From Spirosoma panaciterrae DSM 21099 (GTDB lineage: Bacteria; Bacteroidota; Bacteroidia; Cytophagales; Spirosomataceae), in contig NZ_KB893182.1 in NCBI RefSeq assembly GCF_000374025.1, forward strand, positions 117,819 to 181,818: a stretch of DNA of 64,000 nt. Reading direction: 5' to 3'. Positions 26,912 to 36,021 of this stretch are shown here, in pieces. The position numbers were made by a program, and so were the translations under genes. The first letter of the stretch is position 1. Every line of letters starts with the position of its first letter. Below the pieces are notes generated by a model. That model saw only the letters and a list, made by a program, of their open reading frames with translations. It was not told the origin of the DNA and did not search any database.

Positions 26912-28351
26912 TTAGTGGGGAAGTTGTTGCAGAAACGAATCCAGATCGCCAGCCGTAGCGGCCCGCAGAAGTAAAGCTCGCCAAACACTGCTGGTGACCA
27001 GAGCCTGATCGACTTCGGCCCGGTTCAACAATGCACTGGTTTGGGTCAGCGCCTGAATATTGTCCAGCCCGGATTCGTACCGTGCCTGCGCCTGGATGTA
27101 CGCCTGTTTGGCAGCGTCGAGCTGTAAGGGAGCTTGCTGAGCCCTCGCTTTCGCCAATTCGACCTGCAACACGGCATTTTGACTCGCAGCCTGTATGCCC
27201 AGCGCCTGCTGGTCGTATAGCTGCTGACTGGCATTGATCCGTTCCCGCTGGGCCGATAGCGCATACTTGGTACGCCATAAGTCGGTTGGTCGCCAGATGG
27301 CCGTCAGTCCCACAATGTAGTTGTAGGCGCGTAAGGGTAAACCGGCTCCTAATGAGGGGTCGATCCGGAATGTACCGTCGGACTGGGCCTGTTCATGAAT
27401 GCCGGAACCCCGCCCCTGAAGTGAACCAAGTACTGAGATTGACGGCAAGGCGCTGGCCTTCAGTAAGGTTTCGTTGGCGCGGCCTATGTCGATGTTCTTT
27501 TGATAGACCCGTAGCTGAGGATGCAGGGCTGGGTTGCTGCCGGGTGCTGCAGCTACCTGCGGAAGCTGGTTGTAAAAAACCAGTGAATCGAGTTGCACCG
27601 ATGGATTCGGCTGGCCAATCAGTTCGGTGAGTCGGAGTACCTGCTGTTGGGCCAGTTGCTGACTTTCCAGAACCAGCAGACGAGCGCGGGCCACTTCGGT
27701 ATTCGCTACGGCGCTATCGATACCCGGCCGGAGCCCTCCTTCCGTACTTGCCCGAATGATTCGCTGGAGTTCCTGAGACCGCTGAAGATTGGCGCGTTGC
27801 AACGCGACCGACTTTTGGGCATTAAGGGCCAGAAGATAGGCGTCGCAGACGCGCACCTGATGGGTAAACAACTCGCCTTCGTAATCGGCCTGGGCCTGCT
27901 CGATCGCCAGTCGCGCCTGATTGCGTCGGGCCTCCCGCCGTCCGAAGGTAATGGCTTCCCAATCTACAACCAGCGAAGCGCCACTGGTCCAGGCTGCCTG
28001 ACTATTGAACCCGTCTGTCCGTACCCCAGAAATAGGCAGTAAAAGCCCCCCATTGGAAACGTAGGCCCCCCGCACCTGGTTGGAAGTGGCGTTTAAAGTT
28101 TGCGCCTGAATGCCTGCCTGAGGAAGTAAGGCCATGTTTAAGGCCTGTGCATCGGCTTCCGTAGCCCGTATCACGGCCAGTTTATTTCGTAAGCCCGGAT
28201 AATTGCTTCGGGCCAGTTCCAGGGCTTTCGACAGGGTGAGTTGGTTGGGTAGGGCCGAGGGCGGATTGCCTGTTTGAGCCAAACTTTGCCCGAACCAGCC
28301 ACTAGTCAGGAGCACTATGAGCCAGGAATATCGTTTATCTCTGCTAAGCAT
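26912..28351 (-). CDS. TolC-family outer-membrane efflux channel
   Basis: A 479-residue protein with a signal peptide (SWLIVLLTSGWFGQSLAQ) and two long alpha-helical halves with TolC-type repeats (LELARSNYPGLRNKLAVIRA; LDAAKQAYIQAQARYESG). It is the first gene of the channel - pump - adaptor operon and is separated from the sensor kinase gene by only 74 bp, which hold a three-copy 11-bp direct repeat. Confidence 0.88.
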   Translation of the reverse strand: MLSRDKRYSWLIVLLTSGWFGQSLAQTGNPPSALPNQLTLSKALELARSNYPGLRNKLAVIRATEADAQALNMALLPQAGIQAQTLNATSNQVRGAYVSNGGLLLPISGVRTDGFNSQAAWTSGASLVVDWEAITFGRREARRNQARLAIEQAQADYEGELFTHQVRVCDAYLLALNAQKSVALQRANLQRSQELQRIIRASTEGGLRPGIDSAVANTEVARARLLVLESQQLAQQQVLRLTELIGQPNPSVQLDSLVFYNQLPQVAAAPGSNPALHPQLRVYQKNIDIGRANETLLKASALPSISVLGSLQGRGSGIHEQAQSDGTFRIDPSLGAGLPLRAYNYIVGLTAIWRPTDLWRTKYALSAQRERINASQQLYDQQALGIQAASQNAVLQVELAKARAQQAPLQLDAAKQAYIQAQARYESGLDNIQALTQTSALLNRAEVDQALVTSSVWRALLLRAATAGDLDSFLQQLPH

Positions 28352-28388
28352 GAGCCTATTTCAATGAATAAGGCCAAAGCTAGAGCGC

Positions 28389-28421
28389 CCAGATTAGAGC
28401 CAGATTAGAGCCAGATTAGTT
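28389..28421 (-). promoter_or_regulatory. three tandem 11-bp repeats: candidate response-regulator operator
   Basis: CCAGATTAGAG is repeated at 28389-28399 and 28400-28410, with a third copy at 28411-28421 that differs only in its last two bases. The 11-bp period is one helical turn. OmpR-type regulators bind tandem direct repeats of this kind. The site lies between the sensor kinase and the TolC gene, upstream of the efflux operon, so it is the natural operator for the adjacent two-component system. Observation of the repeats is direct; their role is inference. Confidence 0.6.
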
Positions 28422-28425
28422 CATA

Positions 28426-29817
28426 TTAGAACGGGGTAGCCTGCAAGGGTAAACTGACTTCGGTGATGGTGCCTCCGCCGGAGCGGGGTCGTAAATGGAG
28501 CTGCCCCTGATGGAGCGCAATGATGCGATGAGCCAGTGTTAACCCAATGCCAAACCCACTGATGGTTGCTACATTAGACCCACGCACTAGCGGTTGTAAG
28601 ACCCGATCTTCGTCGCCAGGGGCCAGGCCAATCCCCCGATCTTCGATCCGTATTCGGGCCCGCGCTTCAGTATCCATTTCCAGGCATAGCGTAACCGGCT
28701 GACCACTGGAATACTTAGCTGCATTGTCCAGCAGGTTCAGCAGGGCGGTTTTGAGCAGATGCGCATTGCCCAGGACCGTAATGGGGGTGGTTTGTTCAAG
28801 GATACCGTCGCTGACCTGTACCGATAAGGATTGCCCAACGCGTTGCTGCCCAAGAGTATCGGCTGCATCGAGTACAATCTCTACCAGTTCGAGAGGATGG
28901 CGGTCGAGATGCGCGTCGATTCCGTCGATACGAGCCAGTTGCAGCAGCCCGTTGGCCAGAGCCGTAAGTTTATCCAGTTCGGTAACGGCCTGCGTGATAC
29001 CTCGTTTAAGCGTATCGGTGTCGGCATCATACATCAGCGATGTTTCCAGCCAGCCTTTCAGGGTCGTTAATGGGGTTCGCAGCTCATGCGAAGCCTGGGC
29101 AATGAAGGAGCGCTGATTCTCGACGAGCCGTTCCTGACGGGTCAATAGCTCATTGAACGCCTGGGCCAGTACACCAACCTCGTCCTGGGGGTTTTCGGCC
29201 TGTAATCGAAACGAGTGTTTACCAGCCGTAGGCGTATTGATCTGATCGATGAGCCTGGTAAGCGGTTTGAGGGCCTGCCGGGAAAAAAAATAACCCAGGA
29301 AAATCACCAGGCCAATAGCCACCACGTTGCCAACGATAAACAGATCCCGGAGTTCCCGTTGCCGCTGATACCCGTCCTGGTCATAAGCCGTTACGATGGC
29401 TACATACTCCCGGCCATCGGGTGAGGGCGATAGACCCGCATACGTCAGGGCTACGCCATCTTTAGGGTAGGTATGGCCCGAACTCGTATACTGAAAACGC
29501 ACCAGCCGTTCCCGACGAACCCGATTGCGAAACACCGGGCCAGCCATAAAGTCATTCGTATCCTGGCTTTTGTAGATCAGGCTATCGGCTGGCGAATAGA
29601 CAAACTCAACCTGCTCAGGCATGGAGGTGATCACACTGCCTGCTACGCCTTTCAGTGTTAGCAACTGCTCCGTAACCCGGGCTTTTCGTTCCAGCCGATC
29701 TTCGATGGACCGTTGCCGGAAACTGGCGTAGGTACTGTACACATAGACCGAAAAGATGAGCAATATGCTGGCCACCAATGCCGAAAACCAGAGAATGAGT
29801 TTGTGCTTGATCTGCAT
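28426..29817 (-). CDS. sensor histidine kinase of the efflux operon
   Basis: A 463-residue membrane kinase. Two transmembrane segments (residues about 10-30 and 165-182) flank a periplasmic sensor region, followed by HAMP, the HisKA box ASHELRTPLTTLKGWLE and the HATPase with LLNLLDNAAKYSS (N), DRGIGLAPGDEDRV (G1) and GFGIGLTLAHRII (G2). It follows the response regulator gene with a 2-bp gap. The signal is not predictable from the sequence; metals or drugs are likely from context. Confidence 0.9.
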   Translation of the reverse strand: MQIKHKLILWFSALVASILLIFSVYVYSTYASFRQRSIEDRLERKARVTEQLLTLKGVAGSVITSMPEQVEFVYSPADSLIYKSQDTNDFMAGPVFRNRVRRERLVRFQYTSSGHTYPKDGVALTYAGLSPSPDGREYVAIVTAYDQDGYQRQRELRDLFIVGNVVAIGLVIFLGYFFSRQALKPLTRLIDQINTPTAGKHSFRLQAENPQDEVGVLAQAFNELLTRQERLVENQRSFIAQASHELRTPLTTLKGWLETSLMYDADTDTLKRGITQAVTELDKLTALANGLLQLARIDGIDAHLDRHPLELVEIVLDAADTLGQQRVGQSLSVQVSDGILEQTTPITVLGNAHLLKTALLNLLDNAAKYSSGQPVTLCLEMDTEARARIRIEDRGIGLAPGDEDRVLQPLVRGSNVATISGFGIGLTLAHRIIALHQGQLHLRPRSGGGTITEVSLPLQATPF

Positions 29818-29819
29818 GA

Positions 29820-30494
29820 TTAGCCTCGTAAGACATAGCCCATTCCCACAATGGTGTGTAGCAGTTTTGGACTGAAATCCTTATCGATTTTCTTGCGTAA
29901 GTAATTAATATACACTTCAATGACATTGGTATTGGTGTCGAAGTGTAGATCCCAGACTTTCTCGGCTATGTCGATTCGACTGACAATTTTGCCCTTGTTG
30001 ATCATTAAATACTCCAGGAGTGCATATTCCCGGGCGGTCAGATCAATCCGTTGGCCCGCTCTGCTCACAAAATGGGCTTCCGTATCTAGTTCCAGATCGG
30101 CAACGCGCAATATCGTTTTCAAACCGCTGTAATCGCTATGTCGGCGGGCCAGTGCTTTAATCCGCAGCATGAGTTCACGAAACTCGAAGGGTTTTACCAG
30201 GTAATCGTCGGCCCCTGCTCCAAAACCACTTTCTTTATCCGATAAACTATCCAATGCCGTCAGGACCAGTATGGATTGCTTAGGCGAATCTTGCTTGATC
30301 CGTCGGCATAATTCAAATCCGTTAATGTAAGGCAGGTTAACGTCCAGTACAATGACGTCATAGCTATTATTATCGGCCATACGTTGCCCTACCAGTCCAT
30401 CGTAAGCCAGATCGATTTCGTAGCCTTCGCTCTCGATGCCTTTGCGGATAAATGAGGCCAGGCTTACTTCATCTTCAACGAGTAGTATTTTCAT
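29820..30494 (-). CDS. OmpR-family response regulator
   Basis: A 224-residue regulator. The receiver has the acidic pair EDE (residues 7-9), the phospho-acceptor Asp51 in VLDVNLP, and the conserved Lys in DDYLVKPFEF. The C-terminal winged-helix domain has LTAREYALLEYLMINKG and a VYINYLRKKID recognition region. It is the first gene of a five-gene minus-strand unit (regulator, kinase, channel, pump, adaptor). Confidence 0.92.
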   Translation of the reverse strand: MKILLVEDEVSLASFIRKGIESEGYEIDLAYDGLVGQRMADNNSYDVIVLDVNLPYINGFELCRRIKQDSPKQSILVLTALDSLSDKESGFGAGADDYLVKPFEFRELMLRIKALARRHSDYSGLKTILRVADLELDTEAHFVSRAGQRIDLTAREYALLEYLMINKGKIVSRIDIAEKVWDLHFDTNTNVIEVYINYLRKKIDKDFSPKLLHTIVGMGYVLRG

Positions 30495-30853
30495 AGGTTA
30501 AACGCGTTCGATCCCCTTGTGTCAGGCCTTGATTGTACCGAAGTGAGATGGCTTTAGTAAGCAAACGAGATGAACCGTGGGTACAATGCAATAACGTGTC
30601 AAATCAGCTTGGGGTTTCCCGAACTCGACCAGATTCAGTAAACGTAGTCAGGCCAATGTCCTCTATGCGGCTAACCAGCAAAACAGCAGGGCCGTCTACC
30701 TGATTGGCTGCAGGGAGGGCATTGGCGAGCGGTTCGAAAAAGTGTAGACGATGTCTTGTAATGGCGCTTTTGCGCGAGGATTAGCCGATTGATCGTCTGA
30801 TTATACCCAAACGCCCTAAAACAGGTTTTATGAAAAAGCCCTGCAGGATGTAT
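30495..30853. other. intergenic region, no gene recognised
   Basis: No gene can be supported. One plus-strand frame (about 30597-30747) reads protein-like (with NVLYAANQQNSRAVYLIG) for some 50 codons to a TAG but has no start codon, so it may be a remnant or chance. The promoter of the regulator gene should be here but no clear TAnnTTTG box was found. Confidence 0.4.
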
Positions 30854-33319
30854 TTAGAGAACTTTTATCGTATATACTTTATTCTTTACGGTTTTCAAGC
30901 GCATCGTGTAGCCCTCAGGCGTTTTGGTGGCTTTCTCTCCGTCTAGCTGAAAGGGGACGCTGGTTAGCAAGACCAGTTCATCTCCGGCCAGCGATTGAAT
31001 CTGCGCCTGGGTTAACGCTCGATTTTTCCAGTTCATCGATACCGCAAACCCTCCCCGTGCCTTCAGGCCCGTAACCTTCCCTTCCGACCAGTTGTCGGGT
31101 AGGGCAGGTAGCAGATGAACACGCCCCAGATGGCTTTGTAGCAGCATTTCGGCCATACCGGCCGTTCCGGCAAAGTTACCGTCGATCTGGAAGGGGGGAT
31201 GCGCATCGAAGAAGTTGGGATAGGTTCCACCGCCGTGGCTCATCTGGGTGCCTGTTGTGTTGGTGTATTGCATGAGTTGGCGAATCAGGGAGTAAGCGTG
31301 ATTTCCATCCTGCAATCGGGCCCACCAGTTAATTTTCCAGCCCTTACTCCAGCCGGTTCCTTCGTCGCCCCGGAGTTCGAGCGTTTTTCGGGCGGCTGCA
31401 AAATACGTTGGCGTCAGCGGGGTGATCTGCCGACCCGGATGCAGGCCAAACAGGTGGGAGATGTGTCGGTGATGAGGATCGGTTTCGGCAAACTCCTTAT
31501 TCCATTCGAGCAACTGGCCTTGCCTGCCAATCTGGAGCGGAAACAACTTACTTCGCTTGGCCACGAGCAACTCCCGGAAAGCGTTATCCTGATTCAATGC
31601 GGTTGATGCCTCGATCACATTCGTGAACAAATCCCAGATGATCGACATATCCATCGTGGTGGCTACGGAAACGCCCTGCGCTTTGCCCGTCGAATCGATG
31701 AATTTGTTTTCCGGGGTGGTCGAGGGAGCCGTCACCAGATTCCCTGCTTTGTCAGGAATCAGCCAGTCCAGCGAGAATAAGGCCGCTTCTTTCATAATGG
31801 GGTAGGCTTGTTCCAGAAACTTCTTATCGCCAGTGAAGCGATAATGTTCCCACAGATGCTGACATAGCCAGTTGCCGCCCATCGCCCAGTTGGCCCAGAC
31901 CGGATCGCCCGCTCCCCGGTCGCCGACGGCGTTACTCAAGGCCCATATATCGGAGTTATGGTGAGCAACCCAGCCCTTGGCCCGGTAGTATTCCTGCGCA
32001 GTCTGATGCCCGGTTTTGGCCAGGTTTGGAATCCAGTCGAGCAGAGCCATGTGCATTTCCGACAAATTAGTGACCTCGGCAGGCCAATAGTTCATTTCCG
32101 TGTTGATATTAATGGTATAGTTCGAACTCCAGGGTGCCCGTAATTCTTTGTTCCATATACCCTGCAAATTGGCAGGTGGTCCGTCGGGACGAGACGACGA
32201 AATCAGCAGATAGCGGCCATAATTGAAGTATAACGTTTCCAGATTTGGATCATAGCGGCCCGTCGAATAAGCCATCAATCGTTCATCGCTGGGAAGCGAC
32301 AGGCTGGGGTTGGCCGTTGTTGTATCCCGAACAGAGAGCTGACACCGATCAAAATACCGATGATAATCAGCTTTGTGGGCTTCCAGTAGTTTCGAATAGG
32401 GTTGCTGAGTGGCCCTGGCCAGATACATCGCTGCCAGCTTTTTCTCATCTTTCCCTTCCTTGTCCGGGCATTTGTCGAAACCGTTGAAACTAGTTGCGGC
32501 TGTTACATACAGAATCACTTCGCTGGCCTTGTCGATGGCAATACCCGCCGTATCGGTCTTTACAGAGCCGTCTTTGGCTACGGCTTTAATTCGGTACTGA
32601 AACCGCATTCCGTTGCAACCCGTGCTATCCTCGTAAATGATTGGCTTCCGTCCCTTAATGTTGTAGTACGATGGGTCAACTTTGGCAGGTGCTTTCCCAC
32701 TTACAACCAGTTCATTCGAGCTAAATGGTGTTTTCTGAATTCGTAGTTGTGATCGCGTCCCGATCGTCAGCGTCAGCTGGCGGGCTTTATCGGCACTGAT
32801 GCGAATAATCAAGCTGTTGGCTGGCGCACTCGTAAAGAGTTCACGCTTGTAGGTAACCCCATCCATAGTAAATCGGGTTGTAGCTACGGCGTCAGCCATG
32901 TCGAGGTCCCGGTAATAGGCGGATGGTTTGCTATTTGGGAGTTTCTGGTCGAGCATCAGATCCGCTAGTGGCAGATAGGATTCGGTATAGAACCCCTGCA
33001 TTTTTTTTGTCAGCTCATCCGCTTTCGTATAATCCTGTTGATTCAGCAGTGCGTCACGAATGGCAGGAAGGTATGATGCCGCCGTTGGATTAACATTCTT
33101 CCTGACCGGGCCACCCGACCAGAGAGTCGATTCGTTGAGTTGGATAAGCTCATGCTCCATCCCGCCAAATACCATGGCGCCAATATGCCCGTTGCCGAGT
33201 GGTAAGGCTTCTACCCACTGCGTTGCTGGTTTATTATACCAAAGTTTTGGCGTTGGCTGAGCCTGCGTCTGCGTTGCCACTAGCAGGAACTGAAGCCCGC
33301 AAAGAAGAAATGATTTCAT
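30854..33319 (-). CDS. glycoside hydrolase family 95 protein (alpha-L-fucosidase type)
   Basis: An 821-residue exported enzyme from the ATG at 33319 with a signal peptide ([18 protein letters not shown]). It matches GH95 by [26 protein letters not shown], and the catalytic-region [18 protein letters not shown] followed by [19 protein letters not shown]95 enzymes of this size are alpha-1,2-L-fucosidases or alpha-L-galactosidases with an (alpha/alpha)6 barrel. It stands alone, not next to a SusC/SusD pair, so its regulation is unknown. Confidence 0.88.
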   Translation of the reverse strand: MKSFLLCGLQFLLVATQTQAQPTPKLWYNKPATQWVEALPLGNGHIGAMVFGGMEHELIQLNESTLWSGGPVRKNVNPTAASYLPAIRDALLNQQDYTKADELTKKMQGFYTESYLPLADLMLDQKLPNSKPSAYYRDLDMADAVATTRFTMDGVTYKRELFTSAPANSLIIRISADKARQLTLTIGTRSQLRIQKTPFSSNELVVSGKAPAKVDPSYYNIKGRKPIIYEDSTGCNGMRFQYRIKAVAKDGSVKTDTAGIAIDKASEVILYVTAATSFNGFDKCPDKEGKDEKKLAAMYLARATQQPYSKLLEAHKADYHRYFDRCQLSVRDTTTANPSLSLPSDERLMAYSTGRYDPNLETLYFNYGRYLLISSSRPDGPPANLQGIWNKELRAPWSSNYTININTEMNYWPAEVTNLSEMHMALLDWIPNLAKTGHQTAQEYYRAKGWVAHHNSDIWALSNAVGDRGAGDPVWANWAMGGNWLCQHLWEHYRFTGDKKFLEQAYPIMKEAALFSLDWLIPDKAGNLVTAPSTTPENKFIDSTGKAQGVSVATTMDMSIIWDLFTNVIEASTALNQDNAFRELLVAKRSKLFPLQIGRQGQLLEWNKEFAETDPHHRHISHLFGLHPGRQITPLTPTYFAAARKTLELRGDEGTGWSKGWKINWWARLQDGNHAYSLIRQLMQYTNTTGTQMSHGGGTYPNFFDAHPPFQIDGNFAGTAGMAEMLLQSHLGRVHLLPALPDNWSEGKVTGLKARGGFAVSMNWKNRALTQAQIQSLAGDELVLLTSVPFQLDGEKATKTPEGYTMRLKTVKNKVYTIKVL

Positions 33320-33373
33320 ATACTGTGTGTTAACCCGCCATTTCTGTAAGGCTTCCTGACAAAGAAAGAGCAA

Positions 33374-34080
33374 TAATAGGAGATTGATCTACTCCTTTTT
33401 GCCAATGAGCTAAGCTATTTTAGTCAAATAGAACCTTCCCGCTATTTTTTACCCGAAGAGACTCCGTTTTATTGTCAAAGGGAAGGGAAACGTTGTGGAT
33501 ATTCCGATATAACCGGGTCGATTTGCCCATACACGAAAATAGACTCTTTACGGGATGGCAGACAGACCCATTAGTTGAGGTATTGAAAGCCCAAGAAGGT
33601 TAAGGCTGTTGGTCCTAGACATGCAATGAAGCCCTGACCAGCATTCAATTTCAAGACAGGATTTGTGTATGTAATTTTCTCAAATTAATTTCAAGCGACT
33701 TCACTGATTTTTACGTGAAATAGAATCCTTTATACTTTTTCTTAGTCTAAAATTTAAAAGTATAACAGTATATACTATATAAGCTAAGACGGGTAACTTA
33801 CTTTTTGGTACGTAAACTTTTGCCAATTGCCCTGTCTTTACGAAATACTATTTCTGGCAAATTTTCTTCAGTCTATGGGCGGACCTGATACCGTTATCAT
33901 AGATTTTTTTAGCCCTGTTTGATTATTTAGAGTGGATTAGCCCAACCTGTTGTGGCTGGTATTATACGTTTTGACATATAATCTGAAAGGCTACAAACCC
34001 GTAGTGCTTTGTAGTTGACGGTATAGGTTACAGTTCCCCATTGCTTAATGGGACAGATTTTATAAAATCTCGCAATTCTC
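33374..34080. other. intergenic region before the kinase island, no gene
   Basis: The left part (33420-33600) has a plus-strand frame without a start codon that reads partly protein-like (LFTGWQTDPLVEVLKAQEG before a stop), possibly a decayed gene end. The middle is AT-rich (33680-33800), with a self-complementary AGTATATACT near 33768. Short minus-strand open frames here have no family features. It probably holds the regulatory DNA of the kinase island. Confidence 0.4.
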
Positions 34081-34110
34081 CATTGACATTTTATCAATAA
34101 GCTGGATATA
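34081..34110 (+). promoter_or_regulatory. island promoter motif, copy 1 (CATTGAC-N16-GGATATA)
   Basis: CATTGAC at 34081-34087 and GGATATA at 34104-34110 are 16 bp apart, 33 bp before the kinase ATG. The same two boxes at the same spacing occur before three other island genes (38121, 46408, 59597), in the form of a two-box sigma-factor promoter. Confidence 0.65.
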
Positions 34111-34143
34111 CTCTTAGTATGACCAAAACTAATACTTACCATT

Positions 34144-35970
34144 ATGATTCCTAAAATACCTGCTTACAACAACTTTAAGAAATTAGGAGAGGGGGGGATG
34201 GCGGTTGTATGGTACGCCGAGAATGCGCTGGGAAAACCATTCGCCATTAAACTTCTCAACCAGGAAATGGTGGGCAAGGAAAAAATTGTAGAACGTTTTC
34301 GGAACGAAGCGAAGTTGATGGTCGGCCTTAATCATCCTAATATCCGGCAGGTCATAAGCTACTACGAAGATGAGAGTACGATGGCCATCATTATGGAATA
34401 CCTGGAAGGGCAGGACTTGGGCAAGTACCTGACAACCTATGGAGCTGTACCCGAAGCTATGGCTGTTCGCTGGTTTAATGATATTCTGGATGCAATGACT
34501 TATGTGCACCGCAAAGGGTACATTCACCGTGATATTAAACCCTCAAATTTGTTTCTGACAAGCGGAGGACAAATGAAGATCATGGATTTTGGCATTGCCA
34601 AGATCGTTGATTCGACTCAGGAACTAACCCAGATTTCGATTGGCTCTCCGCAATACATGAGCCCGGAGCAAGTACTTACGCCAAAATCCATCGACCTCCG
34701 TACCGATATTTATTCGCTGGGTGTCACCTTATATGCTTTGTTGACTGGTAAAAAGCCTTACAACGACTCCTATAGCTCATCCTATACTATCCAAACAGAA
34801 ATCACTAAAAATCCGCTACCTTATATTCAGGGGGTATCCTCTGCACTCAACGCAGCGATCCAAAAAGCCACCAGTAAGGATTCGAACTACCGGTTTCAAA
34901 GCTGCGAAGAGTTTAAGGCCGCTTTGAATGAGCCTGATAGCCTGGACTCTGACCATATTGAGGTAGAAATCGATGAACGACCGCCAGTCATTCCGCCTTC
35001 GTTCGACCATCGCCCTCCGGTCAACCCTATACCTATACCTGTCTACGATAATCCGCCAGTCAGGCATTATCCCGAAAAGCCCAAATCCAACATAGGGCGA
35101 AACATTATCATTGCTGTCGTCATTATCATCGCTGTGTTTGGTGGGTTGGTTTTGATCGGCCTTCAGATTGAGAAAAGCGAAATAAATAAAGGGGTTGGCC
35201 TGTATGAAGAAAAAAACTATACGGAAGCCTTTAACCTGCTTTACAAAAACCGGGGGTCGAGTTCACTGACTCCGCAGGCCATGCACGATCTGGGTTATAT
35301 GTATGACACTGGGAATGGTACGCAACAGGATTATACAGAAGCCCGGGAATGGTATGAAAAAGCAGCCGATAAAGGGATTCCTATGAGTATGAATAACCTT
35401 GGCGTTATGTATCGATATGGGTCGGGCGTCGATAAAGATTACAGCCGGGCCCGATCGCTTTTCGAACGGGCAGCCGCTGAGGGGGTACATCTGGCCAATT
35501 ATAACCTGGGCGATCTGTATGAGAATGGATTAGGGGTTGAGGCTAACCTGTATAGGGCATTTAATTATTATTCAAAGGCTGCCAAAGAAGGGCATGCGGC
35601 TTCTCAGTATCGACTTGGTCTCATGTATGCATTGGGTAAAGGGGTGAGTACAAGCAACTCGGAGGCCGTTGCCTGGTTTCGAAAATCGGCCGAACAGGGA
35701 TATGCCGAGGGGCAATATGGACTAGGCTACATGTATGGAGCAGGTTATGTTACCGGGGAGAATGATTATGATGCTGCGATAGCCTGGTTTGAAAAAGCTG
35801 CCGATCAAAACGAACCCAGAGCACTCTACTATCTGGGGCAATATTACGAATATGGTTACGGCAAAAGCAAAGACTGGTCTACCGCACTGTCCTATTATAA
35901 AAAATCGGCTCAGTTAGGTAATGAAAATGCCCAGAAAATACTGACTGGTTATGGATATAGCTGGCGGTAA
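34144..35970 (+). CDS. transmembrane Ser/Thr protein kinase with Sel1 repeats
   Basis: A 608-residue kinase. The domain (1-270) has the glycine loop GEGGMAVVW at 15-23, the ATP-binding Lys36 (FAIK), HRDIKPSN with Asp130, DFG with Asp148, and SPE. A proline-rich linker and a transmembrane segment (about 318-341) lead to a C-terminal region of about 260 residues made of at least six Sel1-like (TPR-type) repeats such as AREWYEKAADKGIPMSMNNL. The kinase is cytoplasmic and the Sel1 part probably periplasmic. It is the first gene of a long plus-strand island and nearly identical in layout to the next gene. Confidence 0.92.
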   Translation: MIPKIPAYNNFKKLGEGGMAVVWYAENALGKPFAIKLLNQEMVGKEKIVERFRNEAKLMVGLNHPNIRQVISYYEDESTMAIIMEYLEGQDLGKYLTTYGAVPEAMAVRWFNDILDAMTYVHRKGYIHRDIKPSNLFLTSGGQMKIMDFGIAKIVDSTQELTQISIGSPQYMSPEQVLTPKSIDLRTDIYSLGVTLYALLTGKKPYNDSYSSSYTIQTEITKNPLPYIQGVSSALNAAIQKATSKDSNYRFQSCEEFKAALNEPDSLDSDHIEVEIDERPPVIPPSFDHRPPVNPIPIPVYDNPPVRHYPEKPKSNIGRNIIIAVVIIIAVFGGLVLIGLQIEKSEINKGVGLYEEKNYTEAFNLLYKNRGSSSLTPQAMHDLGYMYDTGNGTQQDYTEAREWYEKAADKGIPMSMNNLGVMYRYGSGVDKDYSRARSLFERAAAEGVHLANYNLGDLYENGLGVEANLYRAFNYYSKAAKEGHAASQYRLGLMYALGKGVSTSNSEAVAWFRKSAEQGYAEGQYGLGYMYGAGYVTGENDYDAAIAWFEKAADQNEPRALYYLGQYYEYGYGKSKDWSTALSYYKKSAQLGNENAQKILTGYGYSWR

Positions 35971-36021
35971 CGCTTGCCTGGCCGACGAATTCCCGTTTCT
36001 ATCGTTTTTAATTTTACACCA

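Noticed and set aside
30597..30747. Protein-like frame in the gap before the GH95 gene
   Set aside because: No start codon and only about 50 codons; could be a gene remnant but cannot be supported.
33420..33600. Protein-like frame (LFTGWQTDPLVEVLK) in the gap after the GH95 gene
   Set aside because: No start codon and no recognised family; noted only as possible gene decay.
33779..33830. Housekeeping promoter TTTG/TAnnTTTG for the kinase island
   Set aside because: TTTTTGG and TAAACTTTTG are present but the spacing does not fit, and the motif at 34081 is a better candidate.
33927..34142. Minus-strand 71-codon open frame before the first kinase
   Set aside because: It overlaps the island promoter motif, has no family features and no leader; its codon pattern looks random.
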